This document shows, piece after piece, positions 26,946 through 35,968 of a DNA stretch of 64,000 nucleotides; the first letter of the stretch is position 1; every line of letters starts with the position of its first letter. A program made the translations under genes and the position numbers. The notes beneath the pieces were generated by a model that made no database searches, was not told the origin of the DNA, and saw only the letters and a list, made by a program, of their open reading frames with translations. The stretch comes from Caulobacter segnis (GTDB lineage: Bacteria; Pseudomonadota; Alphaproteobacteria; Caulobacterales; Caulobacteraceae): contig NZ_CP096040.1 in assembly GCF_023935105.1 (NCBI RefSeq), positions 2,728,001 to 2,792,000 on the forward strand. Direction: 5' to 3'.

Positions 26946-28271
26946 TCAGACCGCGTCGCGCTTCAGGGCGCTGGCGGCCGCGCGTTCCAGGGCCTTCACC
27001 GCGCCTTCGCCGGGCTGGACCTCGGCCACGCCGATGTCGAACTCGCAGACGAACGGCGGACGGTCGTCGCCGGCGTCGAAGGCGGTGCAACTGATCACCG
27101 CGGCGATCCGCTCGGCGGCGGCGCGGGCCGCGTTCTGGTTGGTCGCTGGCAGGGCCAGGGCGAAGACCTCGGTGGCCAGGCGGGCCGGAGTGTCCTCGAC
27201 ACGGACCAGGCGACCGACCATCGAGCCGATCTGCGGAATGGCGCGGTCCAGCCAGCCGTTCTGGCGGGCCCAGGCGGTGTCGGCCTTCTCGGCGATGCGC
27301 AGGACGCAGATCGACAGCGGCCGGGCCCGCTCGACGGCGGCCTTGGAAAGCCGCGCCAGGTGGGCGGCGAACAGGTCGCGGGTGAAGAGGCCGGTGGCGG
27401 CGTCCATCAGGCCCGAGCTGCGGGCCTTCTCCAGCGCGGCGCGAATGGATTCCCCGCGCCGGAAGCTGCGGGCCAGCTCCATGACGCGCATGGCCGTCTC
27501 GACCTCGGGCGTCTGGGGCGAGGCGACGTCCGAGATGCCGCGATGGAACGCTTCGGACATGGTCACATAGCTCTCGGCCTTCAGGTAGAGCAGGGCCGGG
27601 ATGTGGAAGAGGCGGGTGTTGCGGCGCATGCCGGCCGCGATCGACAGAGCCTCCTGCTGGCTGTCGCCAGCCCACAGGACCACGGCGTCGAAAGCCCGCT
27701 CGTGCAGATAGTCGAAGGCGGTATAGGCGGTGAAGGCGCCGACCACCTCGGCGCCGCTGCTCTGCAGGGCGTTCGACAGGGCCAGGAACTGCGGGGCCGG
27801 CTCGCCGACCGCCAGGATGCGGACCGGGGCTTCCGAGGTCTCGGGCAGGTCCAGGCGGCGGCCGCGATCGCCGAAGGTCTCGAGGCGCAGCTCGAACTCC
27901 TCCTCGGCGACGGCCGTGCGCACCAGGCTTTCCAGGCGCAGGGCGGCCTGGGACGGATGCAGCGGCGGCGACAGGGTCAGGTCGAAGGCCTGGTTGCGCT
28001 GATCGCCATCCGGATCGCCGATGGCGATGACCGGCAGGCGGCGCGGCGCGACGGCGGCCTTCAGGCGACGGGCCAGGCCCTGCGTCTCGGGACCGGCGCT
28101 GGCCAGGTCGACGATGACGGCCTCGATCGGCAGGTCGCCCAGGGCGGCCAGGGCCGCGTAGGGGCCCCGGGCGGTGATCGTGCGCCAGCCCAGCCGGTCC
28201 AGCCCTTCGGCCAGCGGTCCGGCGCGAACATCGTCGCGCGCCACGATCAGGATCCGGGCGTCAACCGCCAA
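26946..28271 (-). CDS. popA: PopA, degenerate diguanylate cyclase cell-cycle adaptor
   Basis: 441 residues from TTG 28271, which has a perfect GGAGG (28277-28281) five bases upstream; the frame stays open to 28334 but lacks such a site. The layout is receiver-receiver-GGDEF, as in PleD. Receiver 1 keeps ILIVARDD and VIVDLAS; receiver 2 has VVLWAGD where the phospho-Asp should be. In the GGDEF domain the active motif reads ATEVF (366-370), so cyclase activity is lost, while RVED (357-360) keeps the RxxD c-di-GMP inhibitory site. This matches Caulobacter PopA, which binds c-di-GMP and recruits RcdA/CtrA to ClpXP at the pole. The name is inferred from the architecture. Confidence 0.8.
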   Translation of the reverse strand: MAVDARILIVARDDVRAGPLAEGLDRLGWRTITARGPYAALAALGDLPIEAVIVDLASAGPETQGLARRLKAAVAPRRLPVIAIGDPDGDQRNQAFDLTLSPPLHPSQAALRLESLVRTAVAEEEFELRLETFGDRGRRLDLPETSEAPVRILAVGEPAPQFLALSNALQSSGAEVVGAFTAYTAFDYLHERAFDAVVLWAGDSQQEALSIAAGMRRNTRLFHIPALLYLKAESYVTMSEAFHRGISDVASPQTPEVETAMRVMELARSFRRGESIRAALEKARSSGLMDAATGLFTRDLFAAHLARLSKAAVERARPLSICVLRIAEKADTAWARQNGWLDRAIPQIGSMVGRLVRVEDTPARLATEVFALALPATNQNAARAAAERIAAVISCTAFDAGDDRPPFVCEFDIGVAEVQPGEGAVKALERAAASALKRDAV

Positions 28272-28494
28272 ACCAACCTCCGCCCGAACTCTGGCCAAAC
28301 CGACGGCGACCGGCGAGATTCGAAGCGGCAACATAGCAGAGGCTCCGCGCGGTCAAAGGCGCCGAACGTCGCGGCCGGCGGGGAAACCCGGATCGTCGGG
28401 CCAGATCGCGCAAGGGCTTGCCTGACCGAACGTCATGACCGTTCTAGTGGCGGTCGACCGGCTGCGTTCGAACGGCCGACAGGGAGATACGAGC

Positions 28495-29622
28495 ATGGGC
28501 CAGGGACCGCTTTCGGGACTGAAGATCGTCGAGTTCGCCGGCATCGGTCCGGGACCATTCTGCGGCATGCTGCTGTCGGACCTGGGCGCCGACGTCGTGC
28601 GGATCGACCGCAAGGGTCAGGGGCGCGGCTCGCCAGCCGACGTGACGGCGCGTGGCCGGCGCTCGGTGGCGCTGGATCTGAAGCATCCCGAGGCGATCGA
28701 GACCTGCCTCAAGCTGCTGGACGGCGCCGACGGCCTGATCGAGGGCTTCCGGCCCGGCGTGATGGAGCGGCTGGGGCTGGGGCCGGATGTGGCGCTGGCC
28801 CGCAATCCCAAGCTGGTCTACGGCCGCATGACCGGCTGGGGCCAGACGGGGCCCTACGCCAAGGCCGCCGGCCACGACATGAACTACATCGCCATCACCG
28901 GGGCGCTGGCCGCCATCGGCACGAGCGACAAGCCGGTGCCGCCGCTGAACCTGGTCGGCGACTTCGGGGGCGGGGCGCTCTACCTCGCCTTCGGCCTGCT
29001 GGCCGGGGTGATCCACGCGCGATCGACCGGGCAGGGGCAGGTCATCGACTGCGCCATGAGCGACGGCGCGGCCTCGCTGATGGCGATGTTCTACGGCTTC
29101 AAGGCCGGGGGGATGTGGAACGAAGGCCGGCGGAGCAACCTGCTCGACGGCGGGGCGCATTTCTACGACACCTACAAATGCGCCGACGACAAGTGGATCT
29201 CGATCGGGTCGATCGAGCCGCAGTTCTACCTGCTACTGCTGGAAAAGACCGGGATCACCGATCCGCAGTTCCAGCACCAGATGAGCCGCGAGGAGTGGCC
29301 GGAACTTCGCGAGAAGCTGGCCGCCGTGATCAGGACCAAGAGCCGCGACGAGTGGTGCGCGATCATGGACGCCACCGACGTCTGCTTCGCCCCGGTCCTG
29401 ACCATGGACGAGGCGCCCGGCCACGCCCACAACGCCGCTCGCGAGACTTTCGTCGAGGTGGCCGGGGTCATGCAGCCGGCGCCCGCGCCGCGCTTTTCGG
29501 CCACGCCCGGCGCCATCCAGGGACCGCCGCCCAAGATCGGCGCCGACAACGACCAGGCCCTGGCCGACTGGGGTTTCTCGGCCGACGCCATCGCCGGCCT
29601 GAAACAATCCGGCGCCCTCTGA
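28495..29622 (+). CDS. Family III CoA transferase / alpha-methylacyl-CoA racemase
   Basis: 375 residues. [30 protein letters not shown] is the CoA-binding N-terminus, [15 protein letters not shown] the family signature, and [30 protein letters not shown] carries the His-Asp pair typical of Amacr/MCR racemases, not the Asp of formyl-CoA transferases. AGGGAGAT precedes ATG 28495; the longer frame to 28435 lacks such a site. Likely role in branched-chain acyl-CoA epimerisation before beta-oxidation. Divergent from popA. Confidence 0.87.
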   Translation: MGQGPLSGLKIVEFAGIGPGPFCGMLLSDLGADVVRIDRKGQGRGSPADVTARGRRSVALDLKHPEAIETCLKLLDGADGLIEGFRPGVMERLGLGPDVALARNPKLVYGRMTGWGQTGPYAKAAGHDMNYIAITGALAAIGTSDKPVPPLNLVGDFGGGALYLAFGLLAGVIHARSTGQGQVIDCAMSDGAASLMAMFYGFKAGGMWNEGRRSNLLDGGAHFYDTYKCADDKWISIGSIEPQFYLLLLEKTGITDPQFQHQMSREEWPELREKLAAVIRTKSRDEWCAIMDATDVCFAPVLTMDEAPGHAHNAARETFVEVAGVMQPAPAPRFSATPGAIQGPPPKIGADNDQALADWGFSADAIAGLKQSGAL

Positions 29623-29831
29623 GACCTGACGAAGGCGTTCAGGTCCGGTTCAGGCGGGCGGCCTCATCTTGCGGGTGTCGACCGGTCGTCGCGCCATCCG
29701 TCCCTCGATGTGGCGATCGGTTCACAGGTACGTCCTGCGGAGACGCGTCGCTTTTACCGAGCGGCGCGTCTTTGACGATTCCGGCCCCGTTCGATTTCCG
29801 GCCGCTTTTGACTTCGGGGGGCGGCGTCGCC

Positions 29832-30797
29832 ATGGTCCGCCGGATGCAAGATCCGCTGCACCACATCCGCTGGCGCGACCTCGACCTCGATCCGATCCAC
29901 TGGATCCGTGAAATCCTGCGCGTACTGGGCCTGGCCCTGTCGCGGCTGTGGGGCCGCGACGTCATGCTCTACGTCGGCGGCGTCTCGTTTTTCGCCCTGC
30001 TGGCCGTGTTCCCGGGCCTGGCGATTCTGATCGGCCTCTACAGCTTCTTCCTGACGCCCGAGAGCGCCGCGCGCCAAGCCAACAAGCTGGCCGAACTGAT
30101 TCCCTCCGGCGCCCGGTCGATGTTCCAGGACGAGTTCTCCCGCCTGGCTCACGCGCCGGGCCAGACCATCTCGCTGCAGAGCGGCGTCGTACTGATCGTC
30201 GGCGCCTACGCCGCCCATCGCGGCTTCAAGGCGCTGCTGGCGGGGCTGTCGTTCATCCATGACGAGGAGGACCAGCGCGGCTTCTTCGGTTTCAACCTGA
30301 TGGCCCTCTTGGTGCTGATCGCCGCCTTCGGACTGCTGTTCGTGATGTCGGGGATCTTTCTGGTGCTGCGGCTGTTGGGCTCGGCCCTGGACCTGCGGCC
30401 GCTGGCCGGGGTGCCGTGGATCCAGTCGGAATGGACCTGGGCCAGCTTCGGCATCGTGTTCGGCATGACCCTGGTCTACCGTTACGCCATGTCGCGCGAG
30501 CCGGTCGGCTGGCGGGCCTCGATCGCCGGCGGCGCGGCTGCGGCGGCGCTGTGCGTCTTTATGTCCTGGGCCAGCGCCTTTTACGTCGAGAAGGTCGTCC
30601 ACCTGGGCGCGACCTACGGCTCGATCTCGGCCGTGATCATCTTCCTGATCTGGCTGTCGTGGAGCGTGAACGCGATCTTCTTCGGCGGCGCCCTGGCCAC
30701 CGAGGTCGAGATCGCTCTGGACGAGCGCCCTCGAGCCCTGCTGGAGGGACCCAAGGCGATTCCGCTCAAAGCCCCTTCAGAATACGAAAACGGATGA
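29832..30797 (+). CDS. YihY/BrkB family inner-membrane protein
   Basis: 321 residues with six predicted membrane segments. After a charged 30-residue start, motifs GGVSFFALLAVFPGLAILIGLYSFF, FNLMALLVLIAAFGLLFVMSGIFLVL and GATYGSISAVIIFLIWLSWSVNAIFFGGALATEVE are the YihY/BrkB pattern. Once called RNase BN in error, the family is now viewed as a membrane protein of uncertain transport or envelope role. ATG 29832 or 29844 could be the start. The reading frame runs far upstream through unrelated genes on the other strand, which is compositional. Its last 32 bases overlap tusA, which converges. Confidence 0.85.
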   Translation: MVRRMQDPLHHIRWRDLDLDPIHWIREILRVLGLALSRLWGRDVMLYVGGVSFFALLAVFPGLAILIGLYSFFLTPESAARQANKLAELIPSGARSMFQDEFSRLAHAPGQTISLQSGVVLIVGAYAAHRGFKALLAGLSFIHDEEDQRGFFGFNLMALLVLIAAFGLLFVMSGIFLVLRLLGSALDLRPLAGVPWIQSEWTWASFGIVFGMTLVYRYAMSREPVGWRASIAGGAAAAALCVFMSWASAFYVEKVVHLGATYGSISAVIIFLIWLSWSVNAIFFGGALATEVEIALDERPRALLEGPKAIPLKAPSEYENG

Positions 30798-30999
30798 CCC
30801 CGCCGTCCTGGTCGGCGATCTCCAGCACCGTGGCGCCGATCTGGCCGGCGAAGTGGGGCACGTCGATCCGGGCCATTGGGTCGGTCGCCAGCAGGACCAG
30901 TTCGGCCCCGGCCGGCGCGGCCTCGTGGGCCTTGCGCAGCTTCAGGGTCGGGACCGGGCAGTGATGGCCCCGAGCGTCGACGAGGATCGGCTCAGACAT
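30766..30999 (-). CDS. tusA: TusA family sulfur carrier
   Basis: 77 residues with the hallmark HHCPVPTLKLR, in which Cys14 carries persulfide sulfur. It relays sulfur for tRNA 2-thiouridine or molybdenum cofactor. Start ATGTCTGA overlaps the stop of the pseudouridine synthase by eight bases, so translation is coupled, and its 3' end overlaps the convergent BrkB gene. Linkage to two RNA-modification genes supports a tRNA role. Confidence 0.9.
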   Translation of the reverse strand: MSEPILVDARGHHCPVPTLKLRKAHEAAPAGAELVLLATDPMARIDVPHFAGQIGATVLEIADQDGGVIRFRILKGL

Positions 31000-31714
31000 C
31001 GAACACCGCCTCGGCCTCGGCGGCGGGCAGGATGCGATGCTGGCCCGGCTCCAGGTCGGCCGGCAGAGTCAGCCCGCCGATCCGCTCGCGATGCAGCGCG
31101 ACCACATGATTGCCAACGGCGGCGAACATGCGGCGCACCTGATGATAGCGGCCCTCGGTGATCGTCAGGCGAGCGGTCTTGGCGTCGACGACATCCAGCA
31201 CCGCCGGCAGCAACGGCTTTTCCTCGCCGTCCAGCATCAGCGTTCCGGCGGCGAAGACCTCATCCTCCGCACCGGCCAGCGGCCGATCGAGGGTCGCCAG
31301 ATAGGTCTTGGGCACATGCCGCTTGGGCGAGATCACCCGATGCAGGAAGTCGCCGTCGTCGGTGATCAGGATCAGGCCGCTGGTCTCCTTGTCGAGGCGT
31401 CCCACCGTCGACAGGCCTGGATCGCGCAGCCGCCAGCGGCGGGGCAGGAGATCATAGATCTTCTCGCCGTCCTCCTTGTGCGAACAGGTCACGCCCAGCG
31501 GCTTGTGCATGATCAGCACCAGCGGGGCGGGCGGATCGACCGGAGCGCCGCGAATGGTCATGCGCTCAGGCAGGGTCGCGTCGACGGCGATGCGGAGCCC
31601 GGCGTCCTTCAGGACCTTGCCGTCCAGCACGACCTTGCCACCCGCCACCAGGGCCTGGACGTCCTTGCGGCTGCCGTAGCCCAGATTGGCCAGCAGCCGG
31701 TCCAGCCGCGCCAT
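30992..31714 (-). CDS. rsuA: RsuA-family pseudouridine synthase
   Basis: 240 residues. An S4 RNA-binding domain (RLDRLLANLGYGSRKDVQALV) is followed by a catalytic domain with LSTVGRLDKETSGLILITDD, whose Asp after GRL is the nucleophile, and ITEGRYHQVRRMFAAVGNHV. It isomerises uridine in rRNA. ATG 31714 has AAGG at good distance; a GTG at 31729 overlaps the TGA of the upstream gene and is the alternative. Coupled on both sides to RsmC-like and TusA. Assignment to rsuA over rluE/rluF is tentative. Confidence 0.85.
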   Translation of the reverse strand: MARLDRLLANLGYGSRKDVQALVAGGKVVLDGKVLKDAGLRIAVDATLPERMTIRGAPVDPPAPLVLIMHKPLGVTCSHKEDGEKIYDLLPRRWRLRDPGLSTVGRLDKETSGLILITDDGDFLHRVISPKRHVPKTYLATLDRPLAGAEDEVFAAGTLMLDGEEKPLLPAVLDVVDAKTARLTITEGRYHQVRRMFAAVGNHVVALHRERIGGLTLPADLEPGQHRILPAAEAEAVFDV

Positions 31715-31725
31715 CAGGGCCTTGC

Positions 31726-32634
31726 TCACTTCTTGGCCTCGAACACCTTGTAGCCGCCGCCCTCGGCGACCAGGCGGACCTTGGCGAAGCTCTCGGCCAG
31801 GATCGCCTCGTAGGGCAGGTGGCGATTGGCCACGATCCACAGGGCGCCGCCCTTGCGCAGGGCGCCGGCGGCGGCGCGGATGAAGGCCTGGCCCAGCGTC
31901 TTGTCCTCGCCACCGCCTTCGTGAAACGGCGGATTGCTGACGATGAAATCCAGGTCCTTCAGCGCGACCTGGCGGACGTCTCCCCAGACGAAGGCGGCGC
32001 GGGGATCGGTGACATTGCGCTTGGAAACCTCGACGGCCCGCCGGTCCAGCTCGACCAGGGTCAGCTTGGCGACGGTCTTCGACGCCAGGACGTTCAGGGC
32101 CAAGAGGCCGATGCCGGAACCGAAGTCGGCTCCCACCCCGGAGAACTCGGGCAGCGTCTGCAGCAGAGCGTTTGTGCCGGCGTCGAGGCGGTCCCAGCTG
32201 AACACGCCAGGTTGGGTCCACAGACCGTTCTCGTCGATCCGGCGCGGGGCCCCGGCGGCGATGGTCTCGGCGAGAGCCTTCATCTGGGTCGGGCGGACCA
32301 CGACGCAGATCCGGTTGTGCCGGCGAGCGCTCTCGCCGACCTCGCCGCCCAGGGCCTCCAGCTCCTTCTTCAAGCGCAGGCCGCCGCGATCCTTCGGGGC
32401 GAAGGCGGTCAGGCGGCCGCCCGGCGCCAGGATCCGCAAGGCCTGGGCCAGGACATATCGCCGCTCCACCGCGCCAGCCGGGGCGCGAACGGTCACGGCG
32501 TTAAGAGATTCGTCCGGAACGGAAGCGATGTCGGTCGAACCAGGAACCATCGGCGACAGCTGCACGGCGTCCGCCGCGGACGGCGCCAGATCGTGATCGG
32601 CCTGGCCATAAAGCGCGGTAGAGATCGCCGACAT
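31726..32634 (-). CDS. RsmC-like rRNA guanine methyltransferase
   Basis: 302 residues with a degenerate N-terminal methyltransferase-like half and an active C-terminal half: GADFGSGIGLLALNVL (SAM motif I), LTLVELDRRAVEVSKRNV (motif II) and FIVSNPPFHEGGGED (NPPFH catalytic motif). This duplicated layout is that of RsmC/RlmG, which make m2G in rRNA. AGGACA precedes ATG 32634; an upstream in-frame ATG at 32694 is less well placed. It overlaps or abuts the pseudouridine synthase start. Confidence 0.85.
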   Translation of the reverse strand: MSAISTALYGQADHDLAPSAADAVQLSPMVPGSTDIASVPDESLNAVTVRAPAGAVERRYVLAQALRILAPGGRLTAFAPKDRGGLRLKKELEALGGEVGESARRHNRICVVVRPTQMKALAETIAAGAPRRIDENGLWTQPGVFSWDRLDAGTNALLQTLPEFSGVGADFGSGIGLLALNVLASKTVAKLTLVELDRRAVEVSKRNVTDPRAAFVWGDVRQVALKDLDFIVSNPPFHEGGGEDKTLGQAFIRAAAGALRKGGALWIVANRHLPYEAILAESFAKVRLVAEGGGYKVFEAKK

Positions 32635-32839
32635 GCTTGTCCTGAAAGGGTTTTTCGACTCGGAGGGGGCAGGGTGTCCGTCGATCTCCGTCAAAGCGTG
32701 TCTTTAGGTGTCAATGCGCTCCTTGCATAGCGATTGAAATCGGCCGGCCAGAATTTCCGCTTCCGTCAGGCAGTCCGACGCGGTGGTTGACCACAGGGGG
32801 CGGGCTCACGCTAACGCGTGATGGGAAGGGGCCGCTAGC

Positions 32840-33754
32840 TCAGTCCAGGCCCGATAGATGTTCTTCTGTGAGACAGATCAGCAGGGGATAGTGACGCTTG
32901 GCGAGGCTCAACTGTCGACGGACGATTGTCTCTTCGCCAAAGATCATTCGGTGGATGATGGCAAGTCGGTTGTTTCGCCAGGGCGAGGGGGTATCGGCGT
33001 GGAAGATTGCGGTGTAGCCGCAGCGGTCACGCAGATAGTCGACCGCTTCGCTAGTGCCGTTAAGGATATCCGGCGCCAGCTGTTCCAGCAGAATGATGGG
33101 ACGGTGCTGCTGGATCGTGGCTTCAAGGCCCCGCAGCACGCGTAGTTCAAATCCTTCGACGTCGACCTTGATCAATCGTATTGGATGAGCAGGCGCTATA
33201 TCCCGCAGCAAATCGTCGCCAGGCATCGTTGCCACGTTAATGACTTGGCCAGAGCCCCGATCATCGGCTTGCTCCGCAAAATAGGATGATCCTACTTCGC
33301 CCGGCTTTTGGATGAAGGCCAGGGTTTCAGTCTTGTCTGAGAGGCCCTTGCAGATGGGTCGAACGCGCCCACGACCATAGAGCTTTGCGTTCACTTCAAG
33401 GAGCGCGAAGGGGAGTTCACTGGCCTCAATTGCGTGCACCTCTGCAAAATGCTCCGCAAAGTATATGGCGTGGTTTCCTATATTGGCTCCCACGTCCAAC
33501 GCGGCGCCTTGGGCAAATGAGCTCGCAAAGGGTCCTAAGAAAGTAAAAGAAGCGTCAAGTATGGTTCGCTCAAATCTGCCGGAGACCATGACTTCGGCGG
33601 ACACTGTGTCGAAGGCGAAGACTGCGAGGTTCGGGAATTGCTCGGCATTCTCTTGACGCCTTGTTCCCAAGAACCGGCGGCCGAGGAAAAGTTCATCAAG
33701 ATAGCGTCGGCGAGCTAGGCCGGGCGAGGCGATCAAGGACTGTGTCGCTGGCAT
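32840..33754 (-). CDS. FkbM family methyltransferase
   Basis: 304 residues. ALDVGANIGNHAIYFAEHF is the SAM motif I, and IRLIKVDVEGFELRVLRGLEA the FkbM signature. FkbM enzymes O-methylate sugars or secondary metabolites, often on surface glycans. Codon use and base composition are visibly more A/T-rich than in flanking genes, and it sits alone between ordinary Caulobacter genes next to a tRNA, suggesting acquisition by transfer. Substrate unknown. Confidence 0.85.
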   Translation of the reverse strand: MPATQSLIASPGLARRRYLDELFLGRRFLGTRRQENAEQFPNLAVFAFDTVSAEVMVSGRFERTILDASFTFLGPFASSFAQGAALDVGANIGNHAIYFAEHFAEVHAIEASELPFALLEVNAKLYGRGRVRPICKGLSDKTETLAFIQKPGEVGSSYFAEQADDRGSGQVINVATMPGDDLLRDIAPAHPIRLIKVDVEGFELRVLRGLEATIQQHRPIILLEQLAPDILNGTSEAVDYLRDRCGYTAIFHADTPSPWRNNRLAIIHRMIFGEETIVRRQLSLAKRHYPLLICLTEEHLSGLD

Positions 33755-34098
33755 TGCAAGACGCTAGCATAGGCTACGCAGTTCGCAATACGGCGTTCGA
33801 TGAACGTCGATTCCTCCCCAAGCCGGCTTTAGAGGTGGGTTGCGAGTCTGACCGGCACGGTCAAACGCCTCCGGCATGGCCTTGGAGATGAATTCGGAGC
33901 GGTTAACGAAGATTGTCGCGCGTGATGAAGAGGCAGGTGCCCCGGAAGCTGCGCGTCTGACGCGATTCTGCCGTTCCGGATCTGCGTGGGCGGGTTTGTT
34001 TTGCGGACGCCGAAAGGCGAAAAGGTCTGTAGTTCAAGTAGGTCTAGAGATTGTTAATCTTGGATAATCGTGTGTTTTAATTGGGTAATTCCGGATTC
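33755..34098. other. A/T-richer gap between FkbM gene and tRNA-Ser
   Basis: About 340 bases without a supported gene. Composition resembles the FkbM gene, not the chromosome. No integrase remnant or att duplicate of the tRNA end was seen. Confidence 0.5.
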
Positions 34099-34101
34099 TG
34101 G

Positions 34102-34188
34102 CGGACAGGGTGGGATTCGAACCCACGGTAGGCTTCCACCTACGGCGGTTTTCAAGACCGCTGCCTTAAACCACTCGGCCACCTGTCC
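34102..34188 (-). tRNA. tRNA-Ser (anticodon UGA)
   Basis: The 87-base minus-strand sequence folds as a class II tRNA: acceptor GGACAGG with CCTGTCC, an anticodon loop CTTGAAA with anticodon TGA, a long variable arm typical of Ser, and the T-arm GGTTCGAATCC. Discriminator G is followed by genome-encoded CCA (down to 34099). Confidence 0.95.
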
Positions 34189-34292
34189 GGAGCAGGCGGC
34201 TATATCAGCGCTCTAGGTCCTTAACCAGACTTCAAAACAATCGCGTGACTCTGTCGACTCGCAAGGGGTGGGCCCCTCTGGACGATGAACGG

Positions 34293-35309
34293 ATGAACCA
34301 GCGCATCGATCGGGTTTGGCGGAACCTGTGCGGCCTTGGCCTGATGGCCTTGGCGGCCCTGAGCTTGGCCGCCTGCGCCACGCCCCAGTACAGCACCGGC
34401 GCGGCCGGCTACAAGGTTTCGGCTCGCGGCGACACCACGCGCGGGTCGGCCCCGCGCCCAGGCTCGACGGTCGGCCGCGACGGCAAGCCGCTGCGTGGCA
34501 CCGAGAAGCCCTATCAGATCAACGGGACCTGGTACTATCCGAAGGCGGATCCGAACTACAGCGAGGTCGGGATCGGCTCGTGGTACGGCGAGCAGTTCCA
34601 CAACCGCCGCACCGCCAATGGCGAAACCTTCGACATGGATATCCCGTCGGCGGCCCATAAGACCCTGCCGCTGCCCAGCCTGGTCGAGGTCACCAACCTC
34701 GACAACGGCCAGAAGATGATCGTGCGGGTCAACGACCGCGGCCCGTTCGTCGGCGACCGCGTCATCGACCTATCCAAGGCCGCCGCCGAGCAGCTTGGCT
34801 ATCGCCGGCAGGGCGTGGCCCGGGTGCGGGTCAAGTACATTGGCCCGGCCCCGACCAGCGCCTTCACCGCGCCGCGCCAGTACGCCCAAGTCCAATCGTC
34901 CGCGCCGCCGCCGGTCCGCAACGCCCCGCGCAGCTTCGACGACATCAAGGAGCCGACGCAGCGCGTTCAGGTTCTGCCGCAGCGTTCCGCCCCAGATCCC
35001 ATCTGGAGCCCGCCGCCCGCGCCGGTCCAGCAGGCCAGCGCCCCGCCGGTCACTCCGCCCGAGCGCGTCCCGGTTCCGGCCGGCGCCTATCGCGTGCAGG
35101 CCGGCTCGTTCTCCAGCCGCGAGAACGCCGAGAAGGCCATGCGCCAGCTGTCCGGCGCCGGGCGCACCGCGATCGACACCATCGAGCGCGCCAGCGGCAC
35201 GCTCTATCGCGTCACGGTCCTTGCGGGCCAGGACGAGGGCGAGGCCTGGAGCCTGCGCGATCGCGTCGAGTCGCTGGGCTATCAGGGGGCAACCGTCCTT
35301 CGGCCCTAG
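34293..35309 (+). CDS. rlpA: RlpA-type septal ring lytic transglycosylase, lipoprotein
   Basis: 338 residues. A lipobox LAAC places lipidated Cys28 after a signal segment. The double-psi beta-barrel core reads IGSWYGEQFHNRRTANGETFDM ... LPLPSLVEVTNLDNGQKMIVRVNDRGPF ... VIDLSKAAAEQLG, the RlpA signature, which cleaves naked glycan strands at septa. A Pro-rich linker leads to a C-terminal SPOR domain (about 260-338, YRVQAGSFSSRENAEKAMRQL) that targets denuded peptidoglycan. ATG 34293 fits the lipoprotein signal; GTG 34245 would add 16 charged residues. Starts the tmk-holB cluster 32 bases ahead. Confidence 0.9.
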   Translation: MNQRIDRVWRNLCGLGLMALAALSLAACATPQYSTGAAGYKVSARGDTTRGSAPRPGSTVGRDGKPLRGTEKPYQINGTWYYPKADPNYSEVGIGSWYGEQFHNRRTANGETFDMDIPSAAHKTLPLPSLVEVTNLDNGQKMIVRVNDRGPFVGDRVIDLSKAAAEQLGYRRQGVARVRVKYIGPAPTSAFTAPRQYAQVQSSAPPPVRNAPRSFDDIKEPTQRVQVLPQRSAPDPIWSPPPAPVQQASAPPVTPPERVPVPAGAYRVQAGSFSSRENAEKAMRQLSGAGRTAIDTIERASGTLYRVTVLAGQDEGEAWSLRDRVESLGYQGATVLRP

Positions 35310-35341
35310 ACACGATCCGGAAACCGGTCGAATGGAGACCG

Positions 35342-35968
35342 GTGACCCAGGGTTTCTTCATCAGTTTCGAAGGCGGGGAGGGGGCTGGAAAGTCCACCCA
35401 GATCCGCCGCTTGGCCGAGCGCCTGCAAGCGGCCGGCCATGACGTCGTCGTGACTCGCGAGCCGGGCGGCAGTCCTGGCGCCGAGGCCATCCGCGAGCTG
35501 TTGGTCAACGGCGCGGCCGACCGCTGGTCGCCGGTGACCGAGACGCTCCTGATGTACGCCGCCCGTCGCGATCACGTGGAGCGGGTGATCCGTCCGGCGC
35601 TGGCGCTGGGCAAGGTCGTGCTTTGCGACCGCTTCGCCGATTCCACTCGGGCCTATCAGGGCGCGGGCGGCGATGCGCCGGCCAGCCTGATCGCTTCGCT
35701 GGAGGAGCATGTGCTGGGCGGGACGGTTCCGGTCCTGACCCTGATCCTGGACCTGCCGGCCGAGGTCGGCCTGCAGCGGGCCGAGGCGCGGGGCGGGGCG
35801 GCGCGGTTCGAGTCCAAGGGCCTGCCGTTCCACGAACGTCTGCGCGCCGGCTATCTGGAGATCGCCCGCAAGGAGCCCGAGCGCTGCGTCGTGATCGACG
35901 CCGACGCCGAGTTAGATGCGGTCACCGCCGCGATCGCTGACGCGGTCAGCCAGCGGCTGGCGTTCTGA
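35342..35968 (+). CDS. tmk: Thymidylate kinase
   Basis: 208 residues from GTG 35342 with GGAGA upstream. FISFEGGEGAGKSTQIRRLAERL is the P-loop, VVVTREPGGSPGAEAIR and LCDRFADSTRAYQGAG are dTMP-binding and DR(Y/F/H) motifs. It phosphorylates dTMP to dTDP. It ends TGATG, overlapping the holB start by one base, so translation is coupled. Length is standard. Confidence 0.96.
   Translation: MTQGFFISFEGGEGAGKSTQIRRLAERLQAAGHDVVVTREPGGSPGAEAIRELLVNGAADRWSPVTETLLMYAARRDHVERVIRPALALGKVVLCDRFADSTRAYQGAGGDAPASLIASLEEHVLGGTVPVLTLILDLPAEVGLQRAEARGGAARFESKGLPFHERLRAGYLEIARKEPERCVVIDADAELDAVTAAIADAVSQRLAF

Noticed and set aside
26217-30797. A plus-strand frame of 1526 codons
   Set aside because: It runs antisense to FrnE and popA and in another phase through the racemase; only its last 321 codons (BrkB/YihY) look like protein. 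The openness is due to high GC.
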